A DNA stretch of 64,000 bases from Anaerolineae bacterium (GTDB lineage Bacteria > Chloroflexota > Anaerolineae > 4572-78 > J111), in the NCBI GenBank assembly GCA_023382535.1, contig JAHDWA010000002.1, forward strand, positions 1-64,000, given 5' to 3'. Below, in pieces: positions 44,029-52,996 of this stretch. The notes below the pieces were generated by a model, which saw only the letters and a list, made by a program, of their open reading frames with translations, had not been told where the DNA came from and searched no databases. A program made the translations under genes and the position numbers. Positions within the stretch are counted from its first letter, which is position 1; each line of letters starts with the position of its first letter.

Positions 44029-45345
44029 ATGGCAACCATATTGATAGTTGACGATCGCCCGACCGCCCGTGACTTTCTGGTGACACTGCTTGGCTACCAG
44101 GGGCACCGGCTGTTGGAGGCTGCCGGCGGCGCAGAAGGGTTAGAACTGGCCCGCGCCGAGCAGCCGAACCTCATCATTACCGACGTCTTGATGCCCATGA
44201 TGGATGGCTACGAGTTCTGCCGCCAACTGCGGGCTGAGCCAGCCCTGGCCTCGACCCCCATCATTTTCTACACGGCCTACTTTGACGAACCTGAGGCGCA
44301 GGCGTTAGCCCAAACCTGTGGGGTTCGGCACATCCTGCCGAAACCCAGCAAGCCGGAGGTCATCTTACAGATCGTGGAAACAGTCCTCGGCTCGGCCTTG
44401 CCGCCGGTCTCGCCCCCCCCGCCCGAGGCATTCGACCGCGAGCACCTCCGCCTGCTGACCAACAAGCTCTCCGAAAAGGTAGATGAACTCCAGGAGATTA
44501 ATATCCGGCTGTCGGCGTTGATAGACATTAACCTGCAACTGGCCGCGGAGCAAGACCCACGGCAGTTGCTGGAAAGATTTTGCCATGCGGCGCGAGAGTT
44601 GATGGGGGCCAGGGTTGCCACCGTAAGCGTGCTCCGTGAAGGCGAGCACTCCTTGCGCCACTTCTTCGCCAGCGGGCTGGCGGTCAAGCCGCCCGTTCGC
44701 CTTGACTCTTTCCTGCCCGGCTCTGATATACTCGCTCCCCTCCTGGCCGAGCGCCGCGCTTATCGCCTGCAAAACCCCGGCGGCGCTCCCAGGACTGCCG
44801 GTTTTCCGCCTGCCTATCCCCCTATGCATTCCCTTTTGGCGGCGCCCATCCTCTCGCCCGACCGTGTCTACGGCTGGCTTTGTTTGATTGACAAAATAGG
44901 CGTTGAGGAGTTTACTCAGGAGGACGAGCGGCTGGCTGCTGTTCTCGCCGCCCAGGTTGGCCGGGTTTATCAGAACGGGCGGCTGTATGAAGAAGCCAGG
45001 CGTCGCGCCGAGGAACTCGAACGGGCGGTGGCCGAGCGCCAGCAGACGGAGGAGCAGATTCGCCAAAATGCTGCGGCTGAAGCCCTGGCCCGTGTGGCGG
45101 CTCGGCTCAATAGTCACCTCGACCTGGCGGCCATTCTCAACTATGAGTCGTTGACCTCCCGCCAGCGGGAAGTGCTGCAACTGATCGTCGAGGGCCATAC
45201 CAACGCCGAAATTGCGGCCCGGCTGGTCATCAGCCCGCGCACGGTCGAATTCCACCGGGCCAAGTTGATGCGCAAACTGGGGGCGCGGACCCAGGCCGAC
45301 CTGGTCCGCTACGCCCTGCGGCAGGATCTGTTGCCGCCGGAGTAG
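44029..45345 (+). CDS. Response regulator: REC-GAF-LuxR HTH
   Basis: A 438-aa regulator. Receiver 1-120 (IVDDRPTARD, IITDVLMPMMDGYEF, LPKPS), a coiled linker (LTNKLSEKVDELQEIN), a GAF domain about 165-315, a second helical linker, and a LuxR HTH at the C-terminus (LTSRQREVLQLIVEG, AEIAARLVISPRTVEFHRAK). It is the only response regulator in the island with a DNA-binding domain. Palindromes at 43545 and 45369 flank it and are natural candidates for its site. The ATG lacks a strong Shine-Dalgarno. Confidence 0.88.
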   Translation: MATILIVDDRPTARDFLVTLLGYQGHRLLEAAGGAEGLELARAEQPNLIITDVLMPMMDGYEFCRQLRAEPALASTPIIFYTAYFDEPEAQALAQTCGVRHILPKPSKPEVILQIVETVLGSALPPVSPPPPEAFDREHLRLLTNKLSEKVDELQEINIRLSALIDINLQLAAEQDPRQLLERFCHAARELMGARVATVSVLREGEHSLRHFFASGLAVKPPVRLDSFLPGSDILAPLLAERRAYRLQNPGGAPRTAGFPPAYPPMHSLLAAPILSPDRVYGWLCLIDKIGVEEFTQEDERLAAVLAAQVGRVYQNGRLYEEARRRAEELERAVAERQQTEEQIRQNAAAEALARVAARLNSHLDLAAILNYESLTSRQREVLQLIVEGHTNAEIAARLVISPRTVEFHRAKLMRKLGARTQADLVRYALRQDLLPPE

Positions 45346-45368
45346 GACAGGATCGTGTTGCCCAGAAA

Positions 45369-45386
45369 ACTCGTAAAAATACGAGT
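45369..45386. promoter_or_regulatory. 18-bp palindrome, site 2 (candidate LuxR-type operator)
   Basis: Same 18 bases as site 1, within a 26-nt identical stretch (45362-45387), 51 bp before the ATG of the next kinase. Confidence 0.65.
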
Positions 45387-45437
45387 AATGCAGCTTAGAC
45401 CAGTTGCCCAAATCACCCGACAGCAAGAGAGGTGGCT

Positions 45438-46724
45438 ATGACCGGCCCACTATTCGACCACACTATCGCCGGCAACGCCCGGCAGGCAGTAGATTTCATC
45501 ACTCATATTCTCCAGGCATCAACTGAATACTCGGTTATTGGCCAGGATCTTGACGGTAAGATTCGGCTGTGGAACGAGGGGGCGCGGCGGCTGTATGGCT
45601 ACGAGCCGGAGGAGGTAGTGGGCCGGGCCACCTACCTGCTGGGCAATCTATTGGAGTCTGCGCCGGATGCGATGGTCATTGTTAACCAGCAGGGCAAAAT
45701 CGTCCTGGTCAACTCCCAAACTGAGCATCTGTTCGGGTATCAGCGCCAGGAACTGCTGGGACAGGATGTGGAAATCCTGGTGCCGGAACCCTTCCGTGGC
45801 CGGCACGCCGGGCATCGCGCTGGCTATATCTCTGATCCACACGTCCGCCCGATGGGCGCCGGCCTGGAATTGTATGGCCGGCGCAAAGATGGCGCCGAGT
45901 TCCCGGTGGAGATCAGCTTGAGTCCGCTGGAAACGGCGGAGGGGACGCTGGTCACGAGTGTTATCCGCGATGTGACCGAACGCAAGCGCTTTGAGCGAAC
46001 GCTGCAGGAGAAAAACATCGAGCTGGAGAAGGCCAACCAGGCCAAGGATCGCTTTCTGGCCAGCATGAGCCACGAACTGCGCACGCCGCTCATCGCCATC
46101 ATTGGCTTTACCGGCACGCTGCTCATGAAGCTGCCGGGACCCCTGACGGCCGATCAGGAGAAGCAGCTCCAGACGATTGAGGCCAGCGCCGAACACCTGC
46201 TGTCGCTGATCAACGATCTGCTCAATCTGGCCAAGATCGAGTCGGGTAAAGCCGTCTTGAAGCTTGAGCCGGTGGTTTGCCAGAGGGTTATCGCGGGCGT
46301 AGTCACCACGCTGCGCCCTTTAGCCGAAGCCAGGGCCCTTAAGTTTGAGGTGAAAATGCCTCAGCCAGATCTGGTGATCATAACCAACCAGCGCGCCCTC
46401 AGCCAGATTATCATCAATCTGACCAACAATGCCATCAAGTTTACCGAGCAGGGCGCGATCTGCCTCGAACTGGTTCAGCATGAGGCCAGCGGCCAGAAAT
46501 TGACCGAAATCAGAGTGACGGATACCGGGATCGGCATCCGGCCTGAAGACCAGCCCCGCTTATTCAAGGCCTTCGAGCAGCTTGACCCCACCCGCCATTT
46601 CGAGGGCGCCGGTCTGGGCCTCCACCTGAGCCAGAAATTGGCCGGCCTGCTCGGCGGCTATATTGAATTTCAGAGCGAATATGGCCGGGGCAGCCGCTTT
46701 ACCTTGGTTATACCGGAGAAATGA
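45438..46724 (+). CDS. PAS-containing sensor histidine kinase (soluble)
   Basis: A 428-aa kinase. A shortened PAS start ([20 protein letters not shown] up to VVGRA, about 25-62) runs straight into a full PAS ([18 protein letters not shown] to VIRDVTERK, about 70-185). The H-box is [12 protein letters not shown] (near 215) and the HATPase follows ([30 protein letters not shown]). The first PAS lacks its second half. ATG at 45438 has GAGAGG 6 nt upstream; a GTG two codons before is less likely. The 18-bp palindrome precedes it. Confidence 0.88.
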   Translation: MTGPLFDHTIAGNARQAVDFITHILQASTEYSVIGQDLDGKIRLWNEGARRLYGYEPEEVVGRATYLLGNLLESAPDAMVIVNQQGKIVLVNSQTEHLFGYQRQELLGQDVEILVPEPFRGRHAGHRAGYISDPHVRPMGAGLELYGRRKDGAEFPVEISLSPLETAEGTLVTSVIRDVTERKRFERTLQEKNIELEKANQAKDRFLASMSHELRTPLIAIIGFTGTLLMKLPGPLTADQEKQLQTIEASAEHLLSLINDLLNLAKIESGKAVLKLEPVVCQRVIAGVVTTLRPLAEARALKFEVKMPQPDLVIITNQRALSQIIINLTNNAIKFTEQGAICLELVQHEASGQKLTEIRVTDTGIGIRPEDQPRLFKAFEQLDPTRHFEGAGLGLHLSQKLAGLLGGYIEFQSEYGRGSRFTLVIPEK

Positions 46725-46781
46725 GGGGGCTAGGCCGGCTCGTAACCTTATCATCGAGGAATAACCAAACCAACAGTGAGA

Positions 46782-46807
46782 GAGTCCCAAAGCTCCGCTT
46801 TGGACTC
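46782..46807. repeat. REP-like hairpin
   Basis: GAGTCCCAAAGC and GCTTTGGACTC pair around TCC with one bulged base. It lies behind the kinase stop and has no U-tract, so it is perhaps a repeat family rather than a terminator. Confidence 0.6.
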
Positions 46808-46870
46808 CTAAACCGTCACTTACAATTTAACCACTACCTGAAACAGGTAAACGTATAAGGAAGATTAGCT

Positions 46871-48325
46871 GTGACACGCATGGCGACTATTCTCATCGTA
46901 GACGACACCCCGGCAGGCCGCGCCACTTTGGAAGGATTGCTGCTTGCGCCGGATCATCGGCTGGCTTTTGCCAGTAACGGACCCGAGGCGCTGGCCCAGG
47001 CGGCTGCCCTTACCCCTGATCTGATCCTGCTGGATGTGATGATGCCCGGCATGGACGGCTTTGAAGTATGTAGCCTTCTGCGCAGCGACCCGCATCTGGC
47101 CGAGGTGCCCATTGTGATGGTGACGGCCCTGGAGGACCGCGACTCGCGCTTGCAAGGTATTGCCGCCGGAGCCGACGATTTCGTCTCCAAGCCCTTTGAC
47201 GGGGCCGAACTGCGGGCCAGAGTTCGCAGTATCACCCGCCTCAACCGTTATCGCCGCCTGCTGGCCGCACGGACCCGCTTCGAGTGGGTGGTCGAACAGT
47301 CGAGAGAGGGCTACCTTCTCCTCAGCCCTGAGGATAAAGTGCTTTACGCCAATCCCCAGGCGCGGCTGTATTTGGGTCTTGGCCCGGAGTCCGGCGAGCC
47401 GGTTGATAAAAAATTTCTCGAGTTGGCCCAAAAACAGTATCGCTGCGAACCCGCCGCAGCCTGGGCCGGCTGGCCGGTGTTGGCAAGCTCGCCCGGGTCG
47501 GATATCCGTTATTTAGTTCGCCCGGAGTCGCCGACGGCGCAGGCCACCTGGCTGCAAGTGAACCTGCTCGATCACTCGACCGGGCTGGAAGGCCAACGCT
47601 TGATCCAGTTGCGGGATGTGACCGCTCAGGTGAGTCTGCAGCGCAACATACGCACCTTTCACGACGCCATGTCACATAAGCTGCGCACTCCCCTCTCCCA
47701 TATTGTCACCAGCCTGGAGATGCTGGCAGACGAGGATAACTTCTTGGCAGCGGAACAACGGGGTGAAGTCTTCAAAATGGCGCTCCGTGGCGCGCGCCGC
47801 TTGCAGGATGAAATTCGGGATATTTTGCATTACTTGAATGTTTCAAGGTCGGGCAAGGGGGAGCCTGGCTGCAGCCTGACCGAATTTCAGCAAATCGTGG
47901 CTGACGCCGGTAATAATCTAGAGTTAGCTGCGCTGACGGTCTCTGGCCTGCAAGAGTTAGAGGCGGGGCAATTCGCCCTCTCCTGCCAGGCGATGGAATG
48001 GATAGTGGGTGAAATTTTGGAAAATGCGAAAAAGTTCCATCCACAGCAGTCACCGGCAGTGGAAATTACCGTCGGCCAATCAGCCGAGGGTGGGATTAGC
48101 CTGAGGTTCAGCGATAATGGTTTGACTCTCTCCCCTGAGCAGCTAGCCCAGGCCTGGCTGCCTTACTATCAAGGCGAAAAGTATTTTACCGGCGAGGCGG
48201 CCGGGATGGGCCTGGGCCTGCCGACCGTGGCTTCGCTGGTATGGGAAGTGGGCGGAACGTGCCGCCTGTATAATCGCGGCGATGAGCCGGGCGTTGTTGT
48301 AGAATTGACCATCCCCCTGGGCTAA
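46871..48325 (+). CDS. Receiver-PAS-histidine-kinase-like protein with altered H-box
   Basis: A 484-aa protein. Receiver 1-125 (IVDDTPAGR, LILLDVMMPGMDG, VSKPF), a PAS-like domain about 140-255, then a HisKA-like helix pair with MSHKLRTPLSH, where the Glu after His is Lys. The ATPase domain has the N-box (EILENAKKFH) and GMGLGLPTV, but the G1 box reads FSDNGLTLSPE. Autophosphorylation is therefore doubtful; it may be a phosphotransfer or sensing protein. The start is GTG at 46871, with AAGGAAG 6-7 nt upstream; an ATG three codons later is too far from that site. Confidence 0.82.
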   Translation: MTRMATILIVDDTPAGRATLEGLLLAPDHRLAFASNGPEALAQAAALTPDLILLDVMMPGMDGFEVCSLLRSDPHLAEVPIVMVTALEDRDSRLQGIAAGADDFVSKPFDGAELRARVRSITRLNRYRRLLAARTRFEWVVEQSREGYLLLSPEDKVLYANPQARLYLGLGPESGEPVDKKFLELAQKQYRCEPAAAWAGWPVLASSPGSDIRYLVRPESPTAQATWLQVNLLDHSTGLEGQRLIQLRDVTAQVSLQRNIRTFHDAMSHKLRTPLSHIVTSLEMLADEDNFLAAEQRGEVFKMALRGARRLQDEIRDILHYLNVSRSGKGEPGCSLTEFQQIVADAGNNLELAALTVSGLQELEAGQFALSCQAMEWIVGEILENAKKFHPQQSPAVEITVGQSAEGGISLRFSDNGLTLSPEQLAQAWLPYYQGEKYFTGEAAGMGLGLPTVASLVWEVGGTCRLYNRGDEPGVVVELTIPLG

Positions 48326-48338
48326 AAGTAATAAAAAA

Positions 48339-48356
48339 ACTGGTACTTTTACGAGT
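48339..48356. promoter_or_regulatory. 18-bp palindrome, degenerate site 3
   Basis: ACTGGTACTTTTACGAGT keeps the right arm TACGAGT and six of seven bases of the left arm of sites 1 and 2. It lies 130 bp before the binding-protein gene. Confidence 0.45.
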
Positions 48357-48418
48357 AGACAAATTCAGAAAAAGTCATTAGTATTCATGCTTGGGGGAAA
48401 ATGATTGTTCATTTCCTC

Positions 48419-48480
48419 ATTGCTTCCGACAAGCAATCACATAGTTACCGGGGGATGAGTAACCATTCATCCTCCTTTTT
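48419..48480 (+). terminator. Tandem hairpins ending in an intrinsic terminator or attenuator
   Basis: Hairpin 1 is ATTGCTT-CCGAC-AAGCAAT (48419-48437). Hairpin 2 pairs GGGGGATGA (48450-48458) with TCATCCTCC (48467-48475) and is followed by TTTTT. The U-tract ends 6 nt before the ATG of the binding-protein gene. That is too close for a simple end of the upstream gene and suggests regulated read-through. Confidence 0.6.
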
Positions 48481-48486
48481 GTTTTG

Positions 48487-49509
48487 ATGCTAAAATTTAG
48501 TAACCCAGCCGGAATAAAGATATTAGCTTGTCGGTTGACCGTTTTTCTGCTCATGCTGGAGATGATCGCCGGTATATTAGCCTGCGCGCCGGCGGCCACC
48601 CCCACGCCCGCGCTCATCCCCATCACCGTGCAACTGTCCTTTCTGCATCAGGCGGAATTCAGCGGATTTTATGCAGCGGATCAGCAAGGTTACTTCGTGG
48701 CCGAAGGTCTCCAGGTTACCTTCCTGGAAGGTGGGCCGCAAGTAGACTTTATCGCCCCGGTGGTGAACGGCGACGCCCAGTTCGGCGTCGCCCAACCGGC
48801 CGATCTGATTTTAGCGCGCGCGGCCGGCCAGCCGGTGCGCAGTATTGCCGCCATCTACCGCCGCAGTCCGATCGCTTTCTTCGCCCTGGCCGATTCCGGC
48901 ATCACCCGCCCCCAGGATTTTGCCGGCAAAAAGATTCGGAGCACCACCACGGTTGACCTGACCTTACGGGCGATGATGGCCCGCCTCGGCATCGGTCCCG
49001 ATCAATACCAAACGGTTTATTTGCCCTCGGATGTGGCGCTGTTTGCCTCGGGCGAGGTCCCGGTGTGGGGCGGGTTCGTCAACGTCTTTGCGATGGAGGT
49101 GCAGCAAGCCGGCTACCCGCTCAATTTCATCTATCCGGACGACTACGGTATTCATTTCTACGGCGACGTTTTGATCACCACTGACGATTTAATCGCCCGG
49201 AATCCCGACCTGGTCCGGCGATTCACGCGGGCGGCGCTCAAGGGCTGGACCTATGCCGTCGAGCATCCGGCGGAAGTCGGCCCGATGGTCATGAAGTACA
49301 AACCCGACGGGAAGGCCGGCCTGGAAAGCGCCAAGATGGTCGCCAGCATCCCGCTCGTCAACACCGGCGAGGATTACATTGGCTGGATGAAGCCTGAACT
49401 ATGGAACGGGATGGAACAAACCCTGCGCGCCCAGCAGGTGTTGACCCGGCCGCTCAAGGTTTCTGAGACCTATACCCTCCAGTTTCTGCAAGAAATCTAT
49501 CAGAGATGA
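48487..49509 (+). CDS. NMT1/THI5-like ABC substrate-binding lipoprotein
   Basis: A 340-aa exported protein. Its signal (LACRLTVFLLMLEMIAGILAC) ends in a lipobox Cys near residue 33, then a Thr/Pro linker and an SsuA/THI5-type binding fold (FLHQAEFSGFYAADQQGYF, VNGDAQFGVAQPADLILARA). Family ligands include thiamine precursors, sulfonates and nitrate. No permease or ATPase is nearby. Instead its stop overlaps the start of a Cache kinase (ATGA), so it may present a ligand to that kinase. It has no Shine-Dalgarno at ATG 48487; a later Met (48553) would cut the signal short. Confidence 0.82.
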   Translation: MLKFSNPAGIKILACRLTVFLLMLEMIAGILACAPAATPTPALIPITVQLSFLHQAEFSGFYAADQQGYFVAEGLQVTFLEGGPQVDFIAPVVNGDAQFGVAQPADLILARAAGQPVRSIAAIYRRSPIAFFALADSGITRPQDFAGKKIRSTTTVDLTLRAMMARLGIGPDQYQTVYLPSDVALFASGEVPVWGGFVNVFAMEVQQAGYPLNFIYPDDYGIHFYGDVLITTDDLIARNPDLVRRFTRAALKGWTYAVEHPAEVGPMVMKYKPDGKAGLESAKMVASIPLVNTGEDYIGWMKPELWNGMEQTLRAQQVLTRPLKVSETYTLQFLQEIYQR

Positions 49510-52500
49510 AGCTGCCCCTGACGATCACCACCAAACTGACCCTGTTTTTTGTCCTCTTTGCCGCGCTGCTGTTGGTCGGGGTCGGGGCGCTGGCTTACCT
49601 TAACGGCCGGGCCGCCCTGGAAGCAGCCACCACCGCCGATTTGCTTTCGACGGCAATAGAAAAAGAGGCGGCCTTGAACGCCTGGGTCGAAGACCGGCAG
49701 GCGGACCTGGCCGCGTTGAGCCACTCGCCTGAATTGAATGAGGATGTGGCGGCTCTTGTCGCCGCCGCTCCCACTTCGGCCACGGCTCAAGCCGCCCGCG
49801 ACCATCTGGTGCGGGGTCTGCAAACCTGGGTGGGTCCGGGGCAGCAGTACCTGACCTTACTGGTCATGGCGGCGGGAACCGGCCAGGTCATCGCCGCCAC
49901 CGACCCCGGCGAAGAGGGCAAGTTCAAAGAGGACCGCCCTTACTTTATCAACGGCCAGAACGGCCCCTACGTCCAAAATTTGTACTATTCCATCGCCGGC
50001 CAGGAGCTGGCCATGACCGCCGCTGCGCCGCTCCGCTCGGCTGACGGGCGAGTGCTGGCCGTGCTGGCCGGGCGGCTGAACCTGGCCGAAATGAATGACA
50101 TCATTAACCGGCGCACCGGGCTGCACCAAACGGATGATACCCTCCTGGTCAATACCTCGAGCCTGTTTGTCACCCAACCCCGTTTTCTGACCGATCCGGT
50201 GGTGCTCCGGCGGGGAGTTCACACTGAGCCTGTCCGGCGCTGCTTGGCCCCCGGCAGCGGCGTCGTCTCCGCCGCCGACTATCGCGGCGTGCCGGTCATT
50301 GCCGTTTACCGCTGGCTGGCCGAGCGCCAGCTCTGCCTGATCGTTAATATTGACCAGGCCGAAGCCCTGGCCCCGGCTCGTGCGTTTGGCCGGACCATTC
50401 TGCTCATCGGCGGCCTGGCGCTGCTGGCTGCCTCGGTCCTGGCCATTGCCCTGGCGCGGACAATCACCGGGCCGGTGAAGAAACTGACGGCAGGCGCCCA
50501 GGAGCTTGGTTCCGGGAAATTAGCTGCCCGTATCGAGGTAACAACCGGGGACGAACTCGAGCAGTTGGCCGGGGCGTTTACCCAGATGGCGGCCGACCTT
50601 CAGCAAACCCTGGTTTCCCGCGACGATCTGCTCAAGGAGGTCGTCGAACGCAAACTGGCCGAAGAGCAGTTTCGTCTGGTAGTAGAAGCTTCGCCGAACG
50701 CCATTATTCTGGTTGATCCGGCCGGCAGGATCCATTTGGTGAATAGGCAGGCGGAAACTCTGTTTGGCTACACCCGTGAGGAACTGCTGGGCCAATCCGT
50801 CGAGCTGCTCGTGCCGCCCCAAATTCGCGGCCAACATCATCACGAGCGGAACATTTTCTTCAGCGCGCCGCAAGCCCGGCCGATGGGCGCAGGACGGGAC
50901 CTCTTTGGCTGGCGTAAAGACGGCAGCCCGGCGCCGCTGGAGATTGGGCTGGCCCCAATCACCACCTCAGAGGGCGCCTTTGTCCTGGTGACCGCCATAG
51001 ACATCACCGAGCGCAAACAGGCGGAAGAGGCCCTCCAGGAGAGCGAGGAACGCTATCGCAGCCTGTTCCAGAACAATCACTCCGTCATGCTGCTCATGGA
51101 CCCTGGGAACGGCGACATTATTGACGCCAATCCGGCTGCCTGCGCCTTTTATGGCTACCCGCGCGAAGAAATAACCGGGCTGAAAATTAGCGACATCAAT
51201 CGTCTCAGCCGCGAGCAGGTCTTCGCGGAAATGGAACAGGCCAAACGGGAACGGCGTAATCAGTTTTTCTTCCGCCATCGCCTGGCCAATGGTGAAGAAC
51301 GCGAGGTCGAAGTTTTTAGCGGCCCCATCGAGTTTTATGGCAAAACAGTTTTATATTCAATTGTGCACGATATCACCGAGCGCCGACAGGCGGAGGAGGA
51401 AGTTCGCCAGCTTAATGCGGATTTGGAACAACGTGTCCTCGAACGGACCGCGGAGCTGAACGACCTCTACAACCATGCCCCGTGCGGTTATCATTCGCTT
51501 GATGGCGATGGCTTGTTTGTACACATCAACGACACGGAATTGAACTGGTTGGGCTATATGCGTGAAGAGATTATCGGCCGGCGCAAGTTCTCCGATCTCC
51601 TCACCCCCGCCAGTATTCAAACCTTTGCCGAGAATTTTCCCCTCTTTAAGGAGAGGGGCTGGGTGCGTGACCTGGAATTCGATATGGTGCGCAAGGATGG
51701 TTCTATTCTACCCGTCTTGTTAAGCGCATCCGCTATCTTTGACCAGGAGGGGCGCTATCTGGCAAGCCGCTCGACAATCATTGATCATACCGAGCGAAAG
51801 CGCGCCGAGGCCGCGTTACGAGAGTCGCAAGCAAAGCTCGAGGCCGCCAACAAAGAATTGGAAGCTTTTGCTTACTCCGTCTCCCATGATTTGCGCGCGC
51901 CGCTGCGGGGGATTGACGGCTTCAGCCAGGCCCTGCTGGAAGATTACGCCGATCAACTGGATGAGGAAGGCCGGCGTTATTTGCAGCGGGTGCGGGCGGC
52001 CAGCCAGCGTATGGCCGAGCTGATTGACGATCTGCTGACGCTTTCCCGCCTGACCCGCAGCGAGATGCGCCGCGAACCGGTCAATTTAAGCCTGCTGGCT
52101 CAGGCCATTGCCGCAGAACTGCGCAAAAGTGAACCGGACCGCCGGGTAGAATTCGACATCGCTCCGGGCCTGGTTGTTACGGCAGACGCCCCCCTGATGC
52201 GGGTGGCCCTGGAAAACCTGTTGGGCAATGCCTGGAAATATACGGCCAAACATCCCTCGGCCCGGATTGAAGTGGGCCGCCTGGCGCCGGTTAATAACGG
52301 TAAAGCGACCTACTTTGTGCGCGATGACGGCGCAGGCTTCGACATGGCTTACGCCGGCAAACTCTTCGGGGCCTTTCAACGCCTGCACACTCCGGCTGAG
52401 TTTGAAGGGACCGGTATTGGCCTGGCCACGGTGCAGCGCATTATCCACCGCCACGGCGGGCAGGTCTGGGCCGAAGGGGCAGTGGACCAGGGCGCCACAT

Positions 52501-52517
52501 TCTACTTTACACTGTAA
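49506..52517 (+). CDS. Membrane sensor histidine kinase: Cache-HAMP-PAS-PAS-PAS-HisKA-HATPase
   Basis: A 1003-aa kinase. TM1 about 8-30, outside Cache domain about 35-290, TM2 about 298-318, HAMP, three PAS domains (about 385-500, 510-625, 650-770), phytochrome-type H-box YSVSHDLRAPLRGIDG (His near 793), and HATPase (NLLGNAWKYT, GTGIGLATVQ). The Cache ectodomain should sense a small ligand or a ligand-loaded binding protein, fitting the overlapping binding-protein gene upstream. The next gene is an Rcp1-type regulator, its likely partner. Confidence 0.9.
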   Translation: MKLPLTITTKLTLFFVLFAALLLVGVGALAYLNGRAALEAATTADLLSTAIEKEAALNAWVEDRQADLAALSHSPELNEDVAALVAAAPTSATAQAARDHLVRGLQTWVGPGQQYLTLLVMAAGTGQVIAATDPGEEGKFKEDRPYFINGQNGPYVQNLYYSIAGQELAMTAAAPLRSADGRVLAVLAGRLNLAEMNDIINRRTGLHQTDDTLLVNTSSLFVTQPRFLTDPVVLRRGVHTEPVRRCLAPGSGVVSAADYRGVPVIAVYRWLAERQLCLIVNIDQAEALAPARAFGRTILLIGGLALLAASVLAIALARTITGPVKKLTAGAQELGSGKLAARIEVTTGDELEQLAGAFTQMAADLQQTLVSRDDLLKEVVERKLAEEQFRLVVEASPNAIILVDPAGRIHLVNRQAETLFGYTREELLGQSVELLVPPQIRGQHHHERNIFFSAPQARPMGAGRDLFGWRKDGSPAPLEIGLAPITTSEGAFVLVTAIDITERKQAEEALQESEERYRSLFQNNHSVMLLMDPGNGDIIDANPAACAFYGYPREEITGLKISDINRLSREQVFAEMEQAKRERRNQFFFRHRLANGEEREVEVFSGPIEFYGKTVLYSIVHDITERRQAEEEVRQLNADLEQRVLERTAELNDLYNHAPCGYHSLDGDGLFVHINDTELNWLGYMREEIIGRRKFSDLLTPASIQTFAENFPLFKERGWVRDLEFDMVRKDGSILPVLLSASAIFDQEGRYLASRSTIIDHTERKRAEAALRESQAKLEAANKELEAFAYSVSHDLRAPLRGIDGFSQALLEDYADQLDEEGRRYLQRVRAASQRMAELIDDLLTLSRLTRSEMRREPVNLSLLAQAIAAELRKSEPDRRVEFDIAPGLVVTADAPLMRVALENLLGNAWKYTAKHPSARIEVGRLAPVNNGKATYFVRDDGAGFDMAYAGKLFGAFQRLHTPAEFEGTGIGLATVQRIIHRHGGQVWAEGAVDQGATFYFTL

Positions 52518-52527
52518 GAGGATCATA

Positions 52528-52995
52528 ATGACGGAAGGAGCCATAAACGTGCGCGAAAAAATCGTTTTGCTGGTGGAAGATAACCCTGACGACGTCGAGC
52601 TGACCCTGCGCGCCTTCAGGAAGAATCACCTTTTGAACGAGGTGGTGGTGGCGCAGGATGGGGTAGAAGCGCTGGATTACCTCTTTGGCGCCGGGGCTTA
52701 CACCGGGCGCGACCCGCATGTGCTGCCGCAGTTTGTCCTGCTGGATTTGAAACTGCCCCGGGTGGATGGGCTGGAAGTGCTGCGCCGCATCCGCGCCGAC
52801 GAGCGCACCCAATTGCTGCCCGTGGTCATTTTGACCACCTCCAAGGAGGAACAAGACCTGATCCAGAGTTACAAGTTGGGGGCCAATAGTTATATTCGCA
52901 AGCCGGTGGACTTTGCCCAGTTCAGCGACGCGGTGCGGCAACTGGGGCTGTACTGGCTTGTTTTGAACGAAGCGCCCCCGGCGAAAAGGAGATGA
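52528..52995 (+). CDS. Rcp1-type single-domain response regulator
   Basis: A 155-aa receiver of the phytochrome-partner kind: VEDNPDDVELTLRAF, the long loop FGAGAYTGRDPHVLPQ, phospho-Asp in VLLDLKLPRVDG, Thr pair in ILTTSK, Lys in IRKPVDF. AGAGGA lies before ATG 52528; a GTG at 52549 also has a strong AAGGAG, so a shorter start is possible. It begins 10 nt after the SHDLRAP kinase, the classical pairing. The hybrid kinase starts 1 nt after its stop. Confidence 0.92.
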   Translation: MTEGAINVREKIVLLVEDNPDDVELTLRAFRKNHLLNEVVVAQDGVEALDYLFGAGAYTGRDPHVLPQFVLLDLKLPRVDGLEVLRRIRADERTQLLPVVILTTSKEEQDLIQSYKLGANSYIRKPVDFAQFSDAVRQLGLYWLVLNEAPPAKRR

Positions 52996-52996
52996 T

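Noticed and set aside
48419..48480. TPP riboswitch before the THI5-like gene
   Set aside because: The CUGAGA and related conserved TPP elements are absent; only two simple hairpins are seen.
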